Assembly: GCF_000237925.1 (NCBI RefSeq)
Contig: NW_017385993.1
Span: 372,001 to 436,000, forward strand
Direction of reading: 5' to 3'
From: Schistosoma mansoni
Taxonomy: Eukaryota > Platyhelminthes > Trematoda > Strigeidida > Schistosomatidae
DNA length: 64,000 bases
The notes beneath the pieces were generated by a model, which saw nothing but the letters and a program-made list of their open reading frames with translations, was not told where the DNA came from and searched no databases. Every line of letters starts with the position of its first letter. Positions within the stretch are counted from its first letter, which is position 1. Below, one piece after another: positions 1 to 9,722 of the stretch. The translations under genes and the position numbers were made by a program.

Positions 1-552
1 TGTATCACTAAACATCATAAAAATGCCATTTAAAGTTGAATGAGGATACTTGCTTTCGGCAAAGTAGGTAAATAGATATACGTAAATAATGCATATTTAT
101 GCATTCAAGTCTAGATCCATTCAAGGGTGTTTATTCAGAGCACATATATCCAGGTGTAACAGATCAATAAAAGATGCTTCATAAGCGACGTGGAGATATT
201 GTAAAGAGATTTAAGGAGTGAAGGCAGTACGGTCGATAAATAAATAAATAAATAAATAAATAATAGGAGTATGTAATAATGAATATAAGTAAAGTCCCAG
301 AAAAGTCTTTTTTTCAGTTGAGGAAGCTTATCTCATTATGAACAATCTAGAAGAAAACTATGATAGAATTGCCATTGACTTGTATTCTGGGACATGTCTA
401 ATATTTTTTAACAATGAATACTGTCACTTAAAAACGATTTGTAATTACTAGAAAGAGAATTCCATTTCATCCTAAGAAGTACACGAAAACCTTGACCGTA
501 GCTTTTAACCTGAGGTGATGGTCAGGGTTGCTCATTATGATGACTCAATCGA
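1..552. other. No gene seen
   Basis: AT-rich sequence with only an (AAAT)n tract. No exon or recognisable element. Confidence 0.6.
232..262. repeat. (AAAT)n microsatellite
   Basis: About seven TAAA/AAAT units, possibly the tail of an old retroposon. No element is recognised directly beside it. Confidence 0.8.
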
Positions 553-1070
553 GTTATTTATTATTTATTTAAACACATATATATTGGTACAAAAGGGCAC
601 CAGGTACATATGCGCCACACTATTTGTGTGTGTGGGCTGTGATACTGCCCGGGTGCCCAAACCGAAGCAGGTGGTTTTCTTAGGGGGCCACACCCCGAGC
701 CTTTGACCAAAAGGTCTGATCCACAAGGCAATGGAGCATCGTGAGGAGATGCAGTCCCATGGTAGCCGTTGACCAATGACAGGTTCGTCCGCCATTCGTT
801 CCATCAGGATACTGGAGCCCATGTGCACCATTGGTTTGGAATCAGGGTTTTCCAACTCCCCTAGGTGGACCCTCCGTGTCCACCAACCCGGTTAAAGCGC
901 CGGACATTCGCTTTTCGTCCTCTCACTTTCGTAAACAACACCCCCGCCACGAGAAGGCAGTGAGTAGGACTTCCCTGGCAGAGGCTATATATTCGCTGGC
1001 CATGTGCGAGCATTTCGAGAGGGAGAGTAGACTCTCCCCACTCTCGGCCGTACCAGGGCATTTGGGGGCA
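553..1070 (-). mobile_element. ~520-bp AAATAAAT-tailed retroposon ('A' family), full length
   Basis: On the minus strand it starts GCCCCCAAATGCCCTGGTAC and ends TGTTTAAATAAATAATAAAT. Long overlapping open frames on both strands are not convincing genes. Defines the family together with copies at 1.6, 4.6, 4.7, 14.8, 15.4, 38.9, 56.1 and 63.7 kb. Its last ~70 bp match the end of the LINE fragment at 38.0-38.4 kb. Confidence 0.85.
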
Positions 1071-1214
1071 AAAATTATGTTGACAAAAATATTTGTAAAA
1101 TAAATAAATGGAATAAAAAGAGAAACCAGAGTATCATATGTACACACATAAACTAAAAAAAACATAAATGATAATATCAACTTCTTGGGTCATTAATTTA
1201 AATAAAAAATACCT

Positions 1215-1492
1215 AAGCATGGTAAGCAAAGATGGATAGTGGCTAGCAGTGGAATCCAGGATGCGCGTTTCGTCCTATTTGGGACTGGTCAGCTGGATGT
1301 ACCTGCATCTCAGAGTTGATGTTCACTCTGGGATAACGCGATGGCGTTTGAAGCGAAAGGTACTGGGTTCGAGTCCCAGAGTATACATCAACTCTGAGAT
1401 GCAGGTACATCCAGCTGACCAGTCCCAAATAGGACGAAACGCGCATCCTGGATTCCACTGTTAGCCACTATCCATCTTTGCTTACCATGCTT
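1215..1492 (+). repeat. Smα-like hammerhead SINE as an inverted fold-back
   Basis: Arms ~1215-1335 and ~1375-1492 are near-perfect inverted repeats (~118 bp, a few mismatches) around a single tRNA-like core with the B box GGGTTCGAGTCCC (~1366-1378). Each arm holds the schistosome hammerhead layout: CCAG-CTGACCA-GTCCCAAATAGGAC-GAAAC-GCGC-ATC|CTGG. Stem I (CCAG/CTGG) and stem II (GTCC/GGAC) pair. The core CTGANGA reads CTGACCA in both arms (catalytic G8 replaced), so self-cleavage is not expected. The right side continues ~50 nt with Smα flank (GTGAATTTAGGCTATAT). Confidence 0.85.
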
Positions 1493-1604
1493 GTGAATTT
1501 AGGCTATATCGAGGCAATACGCACAGTATGCACATATTTCAATTAGAGACTGACCAGTTGCAGTTCTTGAAACATCAATGGGAAGATCCAAACAAACAAT
1601 ACTA

Positions 1605-1800
1605 CAATGCTCCACTGCCTTGTGGATTAGACCTTTAGGTCAAAGGCTCGGGGTGTGGCCCCCTAAGAAAACCACCTGCTTCCGTTTGGGCACCTGGGCA
1701 GTATCACAGCCCTCACACTAATCTCATTAGATTTGTGCGGCGCATATGTATCTGGTGCTTCCTTGTACCAATATTTATATGTTGAAATAAATATATAAAT
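1605..1800 (+). mobile_element. A-family retroposon, 5'-truncated
   Basis: Begins inside the element at the 'CTCCACTGCCTTGTGGATTA' segment and runs to the A/T tail (GTTGAAATAAATATATAAAT). Confidence 0.8.
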
Positions 1801-2317
1801 AGTCTATGTGGTAAGACTTCGGTATAATTTAGAATCTGTAATGAATTAAGTTACCGGTTGAATTGCAAAATAAATGGTGAGATGTAGTAACACAATCAAA
1901 ATAAGATATCGAGGACACGCTTGTTGAGTATATCTAATATCTCTCGTTTTTAAATAAGTAGAATATGTCTGAAATATGTTTAGACGGAAGAAATCTAAAA
2001 GGATTTTGAATAGTATCTTAAAATTAATTCTGTGAAATAGTATGCGAATAAAATGTAGGACGATCAATGATGTAGATTGTTATCATGTTTTTCTGATTCA
2101 TGACTTGCATTATTTTAAAGTGTGACAAGGTGTTATGACCAAACTAACTGCAATAGTATAATGCACAGACTAAACAAAAAGAGATTATATGGCTTAGATT
2201 CAAGTCGTATTCAAAGTAAAGTCTAGCACAGATGTTCTTTACTTCAGTCTCTACACTGGAAAATATGTTATTATATGGTGACATTCAATAATGATTAGTT
2301 AAATACATTGTGAACTA

Positions 2318-2872
2318 TTTTCCTAATAGTGAGGTTAGACACAGGGTATTAGGGAATGATGGTAAATCAGTTGATGTGGTCATGAATCTTCATCGACGGA
2401 GATGGTTGGGCCACACGTTACGTATGCCTGAACACCGATTACCACGACGCGCAATGCTGACTAGTATTGGGGATGGTTGGAAAAGAGTTAGGGGCGGTCA
2501 AACCAAAAAGTGGTATCAGTGCTTGAAGTCACTAACTTCTAGTGTGAGCCATGTTGGCAGATGCAGACTACTTGGTTGGGGTCCGCGTGACTATCGTAAC
2601 CAATAGTTGGAGACTCTAGGTGACATAGCTCAGAATCGACCACAATGGCGTAGGTGTATACACCCTTAAACCTTGAGATTAAAATTGCTTCATATCTATC
2701 TTTCTTTCTGTACTATATCCTTATATACAGTCTTTCTTTTATATACTACCACCACCACTAAATTAACTATTTCTATGAATCCGGTGTTCATGTTGTTGTG
2801 CTAACGAGGTATGGCAACTTAGACCGATGCATATATGTGCCTGGTCCTACGTTGTAGATGACTGACTGACTT
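2318..2872 (+). mobile_element. LINE ('P' family, CTGACTGA tail), 3' part
   Basis: Open for ~98 codons: [49 protein letters not shown], a post-RT C-terminal domain. 3' UTR ends CCTGGTCCTACGTTGTAGAT and GACTGACTGAC. 5'-truncated. The clade is not certain. Confidence 0.85.
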
Positions 2873-3043
2873 TCCTAATTCATCTGTTTAGCTTAAAAAA
2901 TCTTAGCTTCAACATCAAAACCAGAAAGGGTATAATTACGCGTTTCTTTTTAGATAAAAGCCTGTGGAGTACAGACGTAAAATAGTAAGATCTTTTTAAA
3001 AGATCTCCTAAGCTATATAGATAAAACGAAGAAAAAAACTCAC

Positions 3044-3874
3044 TGATGTATCTATTTCTTTCATTTCTTCCTCAGATAATTGATATAAACTGTCATCAAT
3101 AGAAGCAGAGGATGATGAAGTAACATGATTTGTATCGGTCGTTTCTTTCAAAACAATATTATTATTGTCATAATTATTTGATGTAATTCCTTGATTAATA
3201 CTTATACATTCATTATCTGCATTATCTAGATTAATCTTCTGTCCATTCGATACAAGAGGTAAATTAGAAACATGTGAACTAGTATCAATATTATTGTGAT
3301 TATTATTATTATTACTATTATAAGGACCATCAATCATATTTCCAATTGTACAAACTAAATCATTTGGTTGGCATACACTACTAGCAAGAGTGACATGAGG
3401 TAAATAATTACTTTTATTTGAGAAATCACAAGTGGAAGAAATAGATTTGGAATGATCATTATCATTTGTGGGTGATTTTATTGAATTAGAACTATCAAAT
3501 ATTGTAGATGCAGATGAGATAGGAGTTAAGTAACTGTCAGAATGTTGTAATGTCCATAATGAATTATTTGTAAAATAATTAGAATAAATATTATATGTAT
3601 GTTGATCAGATAAAGATGTACCACGACAATGAGTTGAAAATTGTGAAGTCGGTGATTTGATTGCAGATAATGAAAGGAAATTGGCTAGTTGAGAATTTGA
3701 AGCACATAAATTAGCATTGGTATTGAACTGATTCACAATTCCAGTATCACTGCATAGATCATAAGCAACGGCTAAAGCTGTTCCTAAACCAAGACTTCCA
3801 ACATGTACTTCAGTTTTATCATTAACAGAAACTGATTCCAAACAAGTGGAAGATTGTCGTGGATTATCAGTAGC
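3044..3874 (-). CDS. Internal exon of an unidentified Asn/Ser-rich host protein
   Basis: On the minus strand an acceptor (CTTCAG at 3880-3875) is followed by 277 open codons to a donor (ACATCA|GTGAGT at 3044/3043), phase 0 on both sides. The product is rich in Ser, Asn and Thr, has a run of five Asn coded by AAT/AAC repeats and ends SEEEMKEIDTS. No domain is recognised. Flanking exons must lie beyond 3.9 kb upstream and below 3.0 kb or outside the window; I could not find them. Its 5' half plus ~80 nt of intron is duplicated at ~17.9-18.3 kb. Confidence 0.65.
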
Positions 3875-4559
3875 CTGAAGTGAGCAAAGGAGAAAGTTAT
3901 TGAGAATTAGGGTTTGAAAAACAAGAGAAAATCTATGAAGTACCTTATAGTTAAATGACTAAAAAAGTACAAACACAAATTCACTAATCAAATGAAAGAT
4001 TTTTCTATGATAAAAAGATAACATTTTTCATACAAATATTTCGTTATACGTGGTGGTCACTGAGTATTTCTGTGAGTTGGAAATGAAGCTCTGGATTATG
4101 AATTTATGGAAGAAACAACTGTTGTAGTTATGAAGGAAATGATGGAAAAAATTCATGGCAAGCAGAAAAAAGATACTAACCTTAAAAATTATTCTATTGA
4201 TTGCAGGAAAAACGCTACTAATATCGACGATAGACCACTAACCTTTTACAGACTGATAACAGGCCTTAAAGCGCTCAGCAAAACTGTGAAGTCTATAACT
4301 TACATGAACTGTAACATGGAGCGGTCAGTCAATTAAAATAAACGTAGAATCTGGGATTCATATGAATCCACTTCATTTGTCACACCACAGTAGTACAGAG
4401 AGAGAGAACTAGTATGTTGAACGGTAAGGGATTTCGAGTACTAGTTGCGCTAATGATGGTAAAAGAGAGTTGTTGGTTTTGACTTAATAGACCCAGAACT
4501 CTCTAGGCATAATAGTTTAACAGATTGGAGTTACTTAAATTTTGGGAGTTGGATTTGCT

Positions 4560-5612
4560 TTCAGAAAGTCCCCAAAAAACCTGGCACGGCCGAGAGTGGA
4601 GAGAGTCAACTCTTTCTCTCTCTTGAAACGCTCTCATATGGCCACATGCATACAACCACTGTCAGGGAAATCCTACTCACTGCCCCCAAATGCCCTGGTA
4701 CGGCCAAGAGTGCGGAGAGTCTGCTCTCCCTCTCGAAATGCTCTCACATCGCCACGCGAATATATAGCCTCTGTCAGGGAAGTCCTACTCACTGCCTTCT
4801 CACATCAGGGGTGTTGTTTACGAAAGTGAGAGGACGAAAAGCGAATGTTCTGCGCTTTAACCCGGCTGGTGGACACGGAGGGTCCACTTAGGGGAGTTGG
4901 GAAACACTGATTCCAAACCAATGGTGCACATGGGCTCCAGGATCCTGATGGAACGAATGGCGTATGAACCTATTGTTGGTCACCGGCTACCATGGGACTG
5001 CATCTCCTCACGATGCTCCATTGCCTTGTGGGTTAGAACTTTAGGTCAAAGGCTACGGGTTGTGTCCCCCTAAGAAAACCACCTGTTTCGGTTTGGGCAC
5101 CTGGGTAGTATCACAGCCCTCACACAAATCTCATTTGATTTGTGTGGCGCATATGTATCTGGTGCCCCTTTGTACCAATATTTGTGTTTAAATAGAATTA
5201 AAAAAACTCACTGCCTCCTAGCGGCGAGGGTGGTTTACGAAATTGAAAGAACGATAAACGAATGTTCGACGCTTTACCCGCGTTGGTGGACACGGAGGAT
5301 TCACCTAGGGGAGTTGGAAAACCCTGATTACAAACCAATGGTGCACATTGACTCCAGGATCGTGAGGGAACAAATGGCGTTTAAACCGATTATTGGTCAC
5401 CGGCTACCATGGGACTGCATCTTCTGACGTTTCTTCACTGCCTTGTGGATCAGACCTTTATGTCGAAGGCTCTGTGAGTGGCCTTCTAAGAGAACCACCT
5501 GTTTCGGTTTGAGCATCCGGGGAGTATTCCAGCCCTCGCACAAATCATTAAATTTATGTGGCGCATATCTATTTGGTGCCTCCTCGTATTAATGTTTGTG
5601 TTGAAATAAATA
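4560..5612 (+). mobile_element. A-family retroposon split by a second A-family copy
   Basis: 5' part ~4560-4684, 3' part ~5206-5612. It resumes exactly where it was cut, with ACTCACTGCC repeated on both sides of the insert. The two parts share diverged positions with the intact copy at 14.8-15.3 kb. Confidence 0.85.
4685..5205 (+). mobile_element. A-family retroposon inserted in another A-family copy
   Basis: Full-length copy from CCCAAATGCCCTGGTACGGC to an A-rich tail (AATAGAATTAAAAAA). A 10-bp target duplication ACTCACTGCC lies at 4675-4684 and 5206-5215. Nearly identical to the copy at 15385-15906. Confidence 0.88.
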
Positions 5613-5649
5613 AATGATTGCAGAATGCGAAACAACTAATATCATTTTG

Positions 5650-6765
5650 CTTTAGGTACTTATTTACGCCTGTTAAACCTCGTGGAGGAGCATAGGATAT
5701 CTACCAATATTCTCCATCCAACCCTGTCCTGGGCATTCTTTGCAGTTGTTATTCATTCTTTTTATATCTGCTTCTATTTCCTGGCATCATGTGTTTTTTG
5801 ACCTTCCTCTTTTCCCGCTTCCCTTCACGATTCCAAGTTAGAGCTTGCCTCGTGATGCACATTGGTGATTTCCGTAATGTATGTGCTATCCACTTCTATA
5901 GTCTTTTCTTAATTTCCTCTTCAGATGAAAGTTAGTTTGTTCTCTCCCATATTTGGTTGTTGCTGATGTTATTCAGTGAACGGATATTGAGTATCTTGCG
6001 TAGACAATTATTTATAAATAATAATATCTTCTTGAAGATGGTTGTAGTAGTTCTCTACGTTTCAGCTCCGTAAAGTAGGACTGTCTTGACGTTTGTATTG
6101 AAGATTCTCACTTTGATATTGGCTGACAGTTGATTTGAGTTCCATATGTTTTTCGATTGAAGGAATGCGGTCCCTTCTTTGCCAATCCTCGCCTTTACGT
6201 CTGCATCCGATCCTCCTTGTTTATCAATGATGCTTCCCCAATACGTAAAAGTTTCTACATCTTCCAGGGTTTCGCCATCAAGTGTGGCTGGGGTTGGTGT
6301 TTTCCGTGTTGTATTTGAAAATCTTGCTTTTTCCTTCGTGTATGTTGAGGCCTATTGATGCACAGGCTGCTGCTTCATTAGTTGTCTTCGTCTGTATTTT
6401 TCGTGCGTATGAGATAGGATGGCTAGGTCATCTGCGAAGTCCAAATCCTCTAATTGATTCTGAAATGTCCATTGTAGTCCGTGCCTTCCGTGAGCTGTGG
6501 AGGTTTTCATTATCCAGTCAATCACAAGAAGAAAGAGGAATGGGAAGAGTATAAAGCCTTGTCTGAATCCGGTCCTTACTGGAAATGCATCTGTCAGCTG
6601 TCCTTCATGCACCACTTTGTACTGTAGTATCAAAGAAGTTTCCATAATGTTCTCCTATCAACACTGTCAAATGCGTTGTCATAGTCAATGAAGTTGATGT
6701 ATAGTGACGAATTCCACTCAACTGATTGTTTGACGACTATCCGCAGTGTTGCAATTTGGTCTGTT
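5650..6765 (-). mobile_element. RTE/SR2-like LINE, reverse-transcriptase part, 5'-truncated
   Basis: Minus-strand fragments read TDQIATLRIVVKQSVEWNSS, YINFIDYDNAFDSVDRRTLW, then [15 protein letters not shown], the RTE palm (F-ADD motif). Further frames follow the RTE C-terminus to a 3' end related to GGCCTATGCTCCTCC...GTAA. Frameshifted, so not functional. A plus-strand RTE-derived mini-element abuts its 5' side. Confidence 0.82.
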
Positions 6766-6910
6766 GCTCTTCTAGAGTTACTGCCGGTCTCAAACCCGGG
6801 TAAAGCAGAAGGGTTGACCATGAGGTCGGCAACCTCACCCCGTAGAAAAGAAATCTTGCTAGAAAAAACACCAATCAGGATTCTTTGGGTAGCATGTACG
6901 ATGATTAAAC
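6765..6910 (+). mobile_element. RTE-derived mini-element (5' UTR fused to 3' end), diverged
   Basis: Plus-strand sequence GAGTTACTGCCGGTCTC...GTAGAAAAGAAATCTTGCT (RTE 5' UTR) passes into ACCAATCAGGATTCTTTGGG, corresponding to the fused 3' end of the mini-element at 61960-62139. Same internal junction, more diverged. Confidence 0.62.
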
Positions 6911-8867
6911 TGAAACAATTCGTAAGGGACTAGACAAACGTATATAAAAGAGCCCCACATTTCAGTCGCCACACTTTTCAATAGCATAAAATAACAAAGC
7001 ATGGAGAGCTATAAGATTTGCTTGAAAATACGGATTGGAAAATGAGGATAAGCGACGGATAACAAAATGTCCGAGATTAAAAACACGACAGGTCAATAAA
7101 TGTATGCGACTGGTTCATTTTGAGTTACCACTTAACGTCTCAGAGTACTAAATAGTTTATATCGGATGAGCACCCCAGGAATTCCTAGTCTACCTACGAG
7201 GCAGATTATTACTCAGTAACTGTATGGACGGATAGATGATTTGCGTGCGTTAAGCTTTATTGGTCTCATCCTACCTGAGCTGTGGAGGGAACATGGAGCG
7301 GATAGTAATTCGATATACGTACACAGAACTGCCATTACGATGAAAAGCTATGGAGACAACTACAACCACAAATGTTGTCTTGGTTGGATGGTTTAATCAG
7401 TTTGTCGTGACGATCCAGTGGAGATCACTAGTATGGTGTAGACAATAAGATTTTCAGTTTGGTGGTATTCATCAATTTTTTGATGAAACATTACTATCTG
7501 TGCAGATCGACATCTGCATTATATCCTACGTTAAAAATGACCTTGAGTGTAATTGCTGGAGCTCTTAAACGATAGAGATGCTTAGAGAAAAGTAGTGCTA
7601 CGAGCAAGAAAAATCAGATTAGAGAGTGACAGCAAGGGAGTTTTTTTTCAATAATGGCCAACATTTATATTTACGATGACTTTTGACAAAACAAGGTTTT
7701 AAAATTTCAACGTCAAAAAAGCACTCCATCATTTTACGGATCGCAGGTGCTGATCTTGAAGCTGTAAAATACATAAAGCAACCACAACGTGTACAGTAAA
7801 GTGTTTCAAGTACTGTGATAAGTTTTCCTCTGGAATATGGGGGCAAGTAACTAAATCAAATAGTTATCCATCATTAGACTACTTTTCTTAGGGTAACTTC
7901 AATTTCATCAAACGAGAACTGTCGACTACAGAAGATTTTTGACAGCACCTAACTTCATTTAGTTCGCCATCAACATTCTCGTTGACTAAATCTTCCATTT
8001 CTAAAACTACACACACTCAACATTTTCGTACGAACAACCAAAACTAAACGAGGGAGCAAAATTTAACTACTTCAGCTTATGAGTGGCAGTTGAGTGTACG
8101 CCAATGGACTGATAACAGTAGAAACAATTTAGTTTGCAGTCTTATTTTAACTCGATAAACCGAAACTCAAACTTTACTTCTCATAACAGGAAAAGTGAAA
8201 AGTTGGATATTTCATGACGATAGACGTTTAACATTTTTATTTTTGCTTTCAAAGAGACTACAAAATATCAGAGACCGAAATATTTAAGAGTCAGAAGAGA
8301 AATCATCGAAGCTGGAATTCTGGGACATTTTGCCAGAGAACCAGAGAAATTTCAGCCTAAAGTAATACCGCGAAAGTTCAAAATCCCTGAAACTCGGTAC
8401 AAATACTAGAAAATCACTTATTTATGACCAAAACGTCCCCAGTGATATGCAGTAAATACTGAGTATGGTGTGCAAACTAGATCCGTTGATAGTGGTAAGA
8501 AAATATTCGCTACTTACCAACACAATATTAGTTGTTCCTAAGTGACTCACAGGAATGGACATTTTAAGTCAGGCATTGCTATTTGACTTAAATTGCCGCT
8601 CAAAATTCAAGTTGTAAACAATGTTATATTAAATATAATAACGACTTTTTGCGTCTGAATGTTGTTTCTGTTGTTTCTATTTATTATTTAGGCTTTTAGT
8701 TGTTTAAGCTGACGAATAATGCGCAGTTTTCGTTTTTGCTGTTTGGCGCAATTTTCTGGTTTTGGGATGATTTGCTAAACCGATTTGTGTTCATGATCAA
8801 AGGAAAAAACATAAATCGGAAATTTTTTTTCTTCTGATTATTCACACAAAGCCAGTTGTTGATTTTG
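6911..8867. other. Upstream region of RALGPS
   Basis: No repeat or exon recognised. Short open frames (for example 7619-7846 minus) have no features of genes. The RALGPS promoter and 5' UTR probably lie in the last part, but no TATA or initiator is convincing. Confidence 0.5.
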
Positions 8868-9722
8868 ATGGAGTATGTAAAGTCAACAGGATGCTACCAG
8901 CCTCTAACTTCTGACCATACTCCATTCTCTTCTCTAGCTGAAGATGTAGCTTTTGCTGATATTACGAAAGTCAGCTCTGAAGAATTTGCAGTAAGTCTAC
9001 CATTTGAATAACTCCTCAGAAACAAATCACTTTGATAGAACTTTCATACTTCAAAGCCATACATAGAGAGGTAAGTCTTAGGGAGAACGCTTTAATGTGT
9101 TTCATAGGAGTTCGCAAGTCTAAAATGGAATGGCAGGGAAAAACACTTGTGTGCCCCGAATATCGTTGCTTCAACTAGATGGTTTAATCAAGTAACTCAT
9201 TGTGTGCCTTAACGTCCTTAGATTAATTTCTGGGTTCAAAAAGAAATCTTGAAGTACTCATGTGTTTCAAAGAGAACTGAGATGTTGTCATTTTTTATCA
9301 AAATCTCTAAAGTAAGTTTGTGTTCGTTAAAGTCTTCGGAACGTTTTGGTATTTGAAATGTATTGCACTATTATATCACAGTCCTTCAAACGTCCTTCAA
9401 GTCACCAACAAGATCGACTGTTTTAGATATAATATTTCTGTTAAAGACTAAACAGTGTGTTTTCAAATAGTTTACGAAATTCTTTTTCCTACTTTTTTGC
9501 TTCAGAAACTCGTGGAATTCAATAATCTGTATTCTGCCATGTCAATCATATCTGCTCTACAAGTGGAATGCATTTATCGTTTGAGGCACACATGGGCTGG
9601 TCTTGGAAACAAAGATCGTGCAGCGTACAGGCGTTTGGAGGAGCTTTTTAGTCAGAATGATAATTGTCGCAGACAGCGTGAACATATGAATTCTATCAGT
9701 CTTCCTGGTATCCCTTATCTAG
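8868..9722 (+). CDS. RALGPS: RALGPS exons 1-5: N-terminus and RasGEF catalytic core
   Basis: Five exons carry the first ~188 residues. The first three introns are only 29, 37 and 30 nt (8991-9019, 9071-9107, 9192-9221), the fourth is 194 nt. Frame runs through all joins, ending phase 1 at G9722. Recognisable stretches: [51 protein letters not shown] and [19 protein letters not shown], which follow the family order (xSQITLMDIPVFKAI, LAPNVVAFTRRFNQ, VSFWVVREIL, LLELNNLHSLM). Tiny 5' introns followed by kilobase-scale introns match the known schistosome gene pattern. Confidence 0.9.

Noticed and set aside
565-1103. Overlapping open frames on both strands (60-96 codons)
   Set aside because: They fall in the A-family retroposon and recur in its other copies with changing frames; no codon or domain signal.
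1243-1464. Two near-identical 71-codon frames on opposite strands
   Set aside because: They result from the palindromic Smα-like fold-back, not from protein genes.
7619-7846. Small gene on the minus strand
   Set aside because: 75 codons, no splice context, domain or repeat support.
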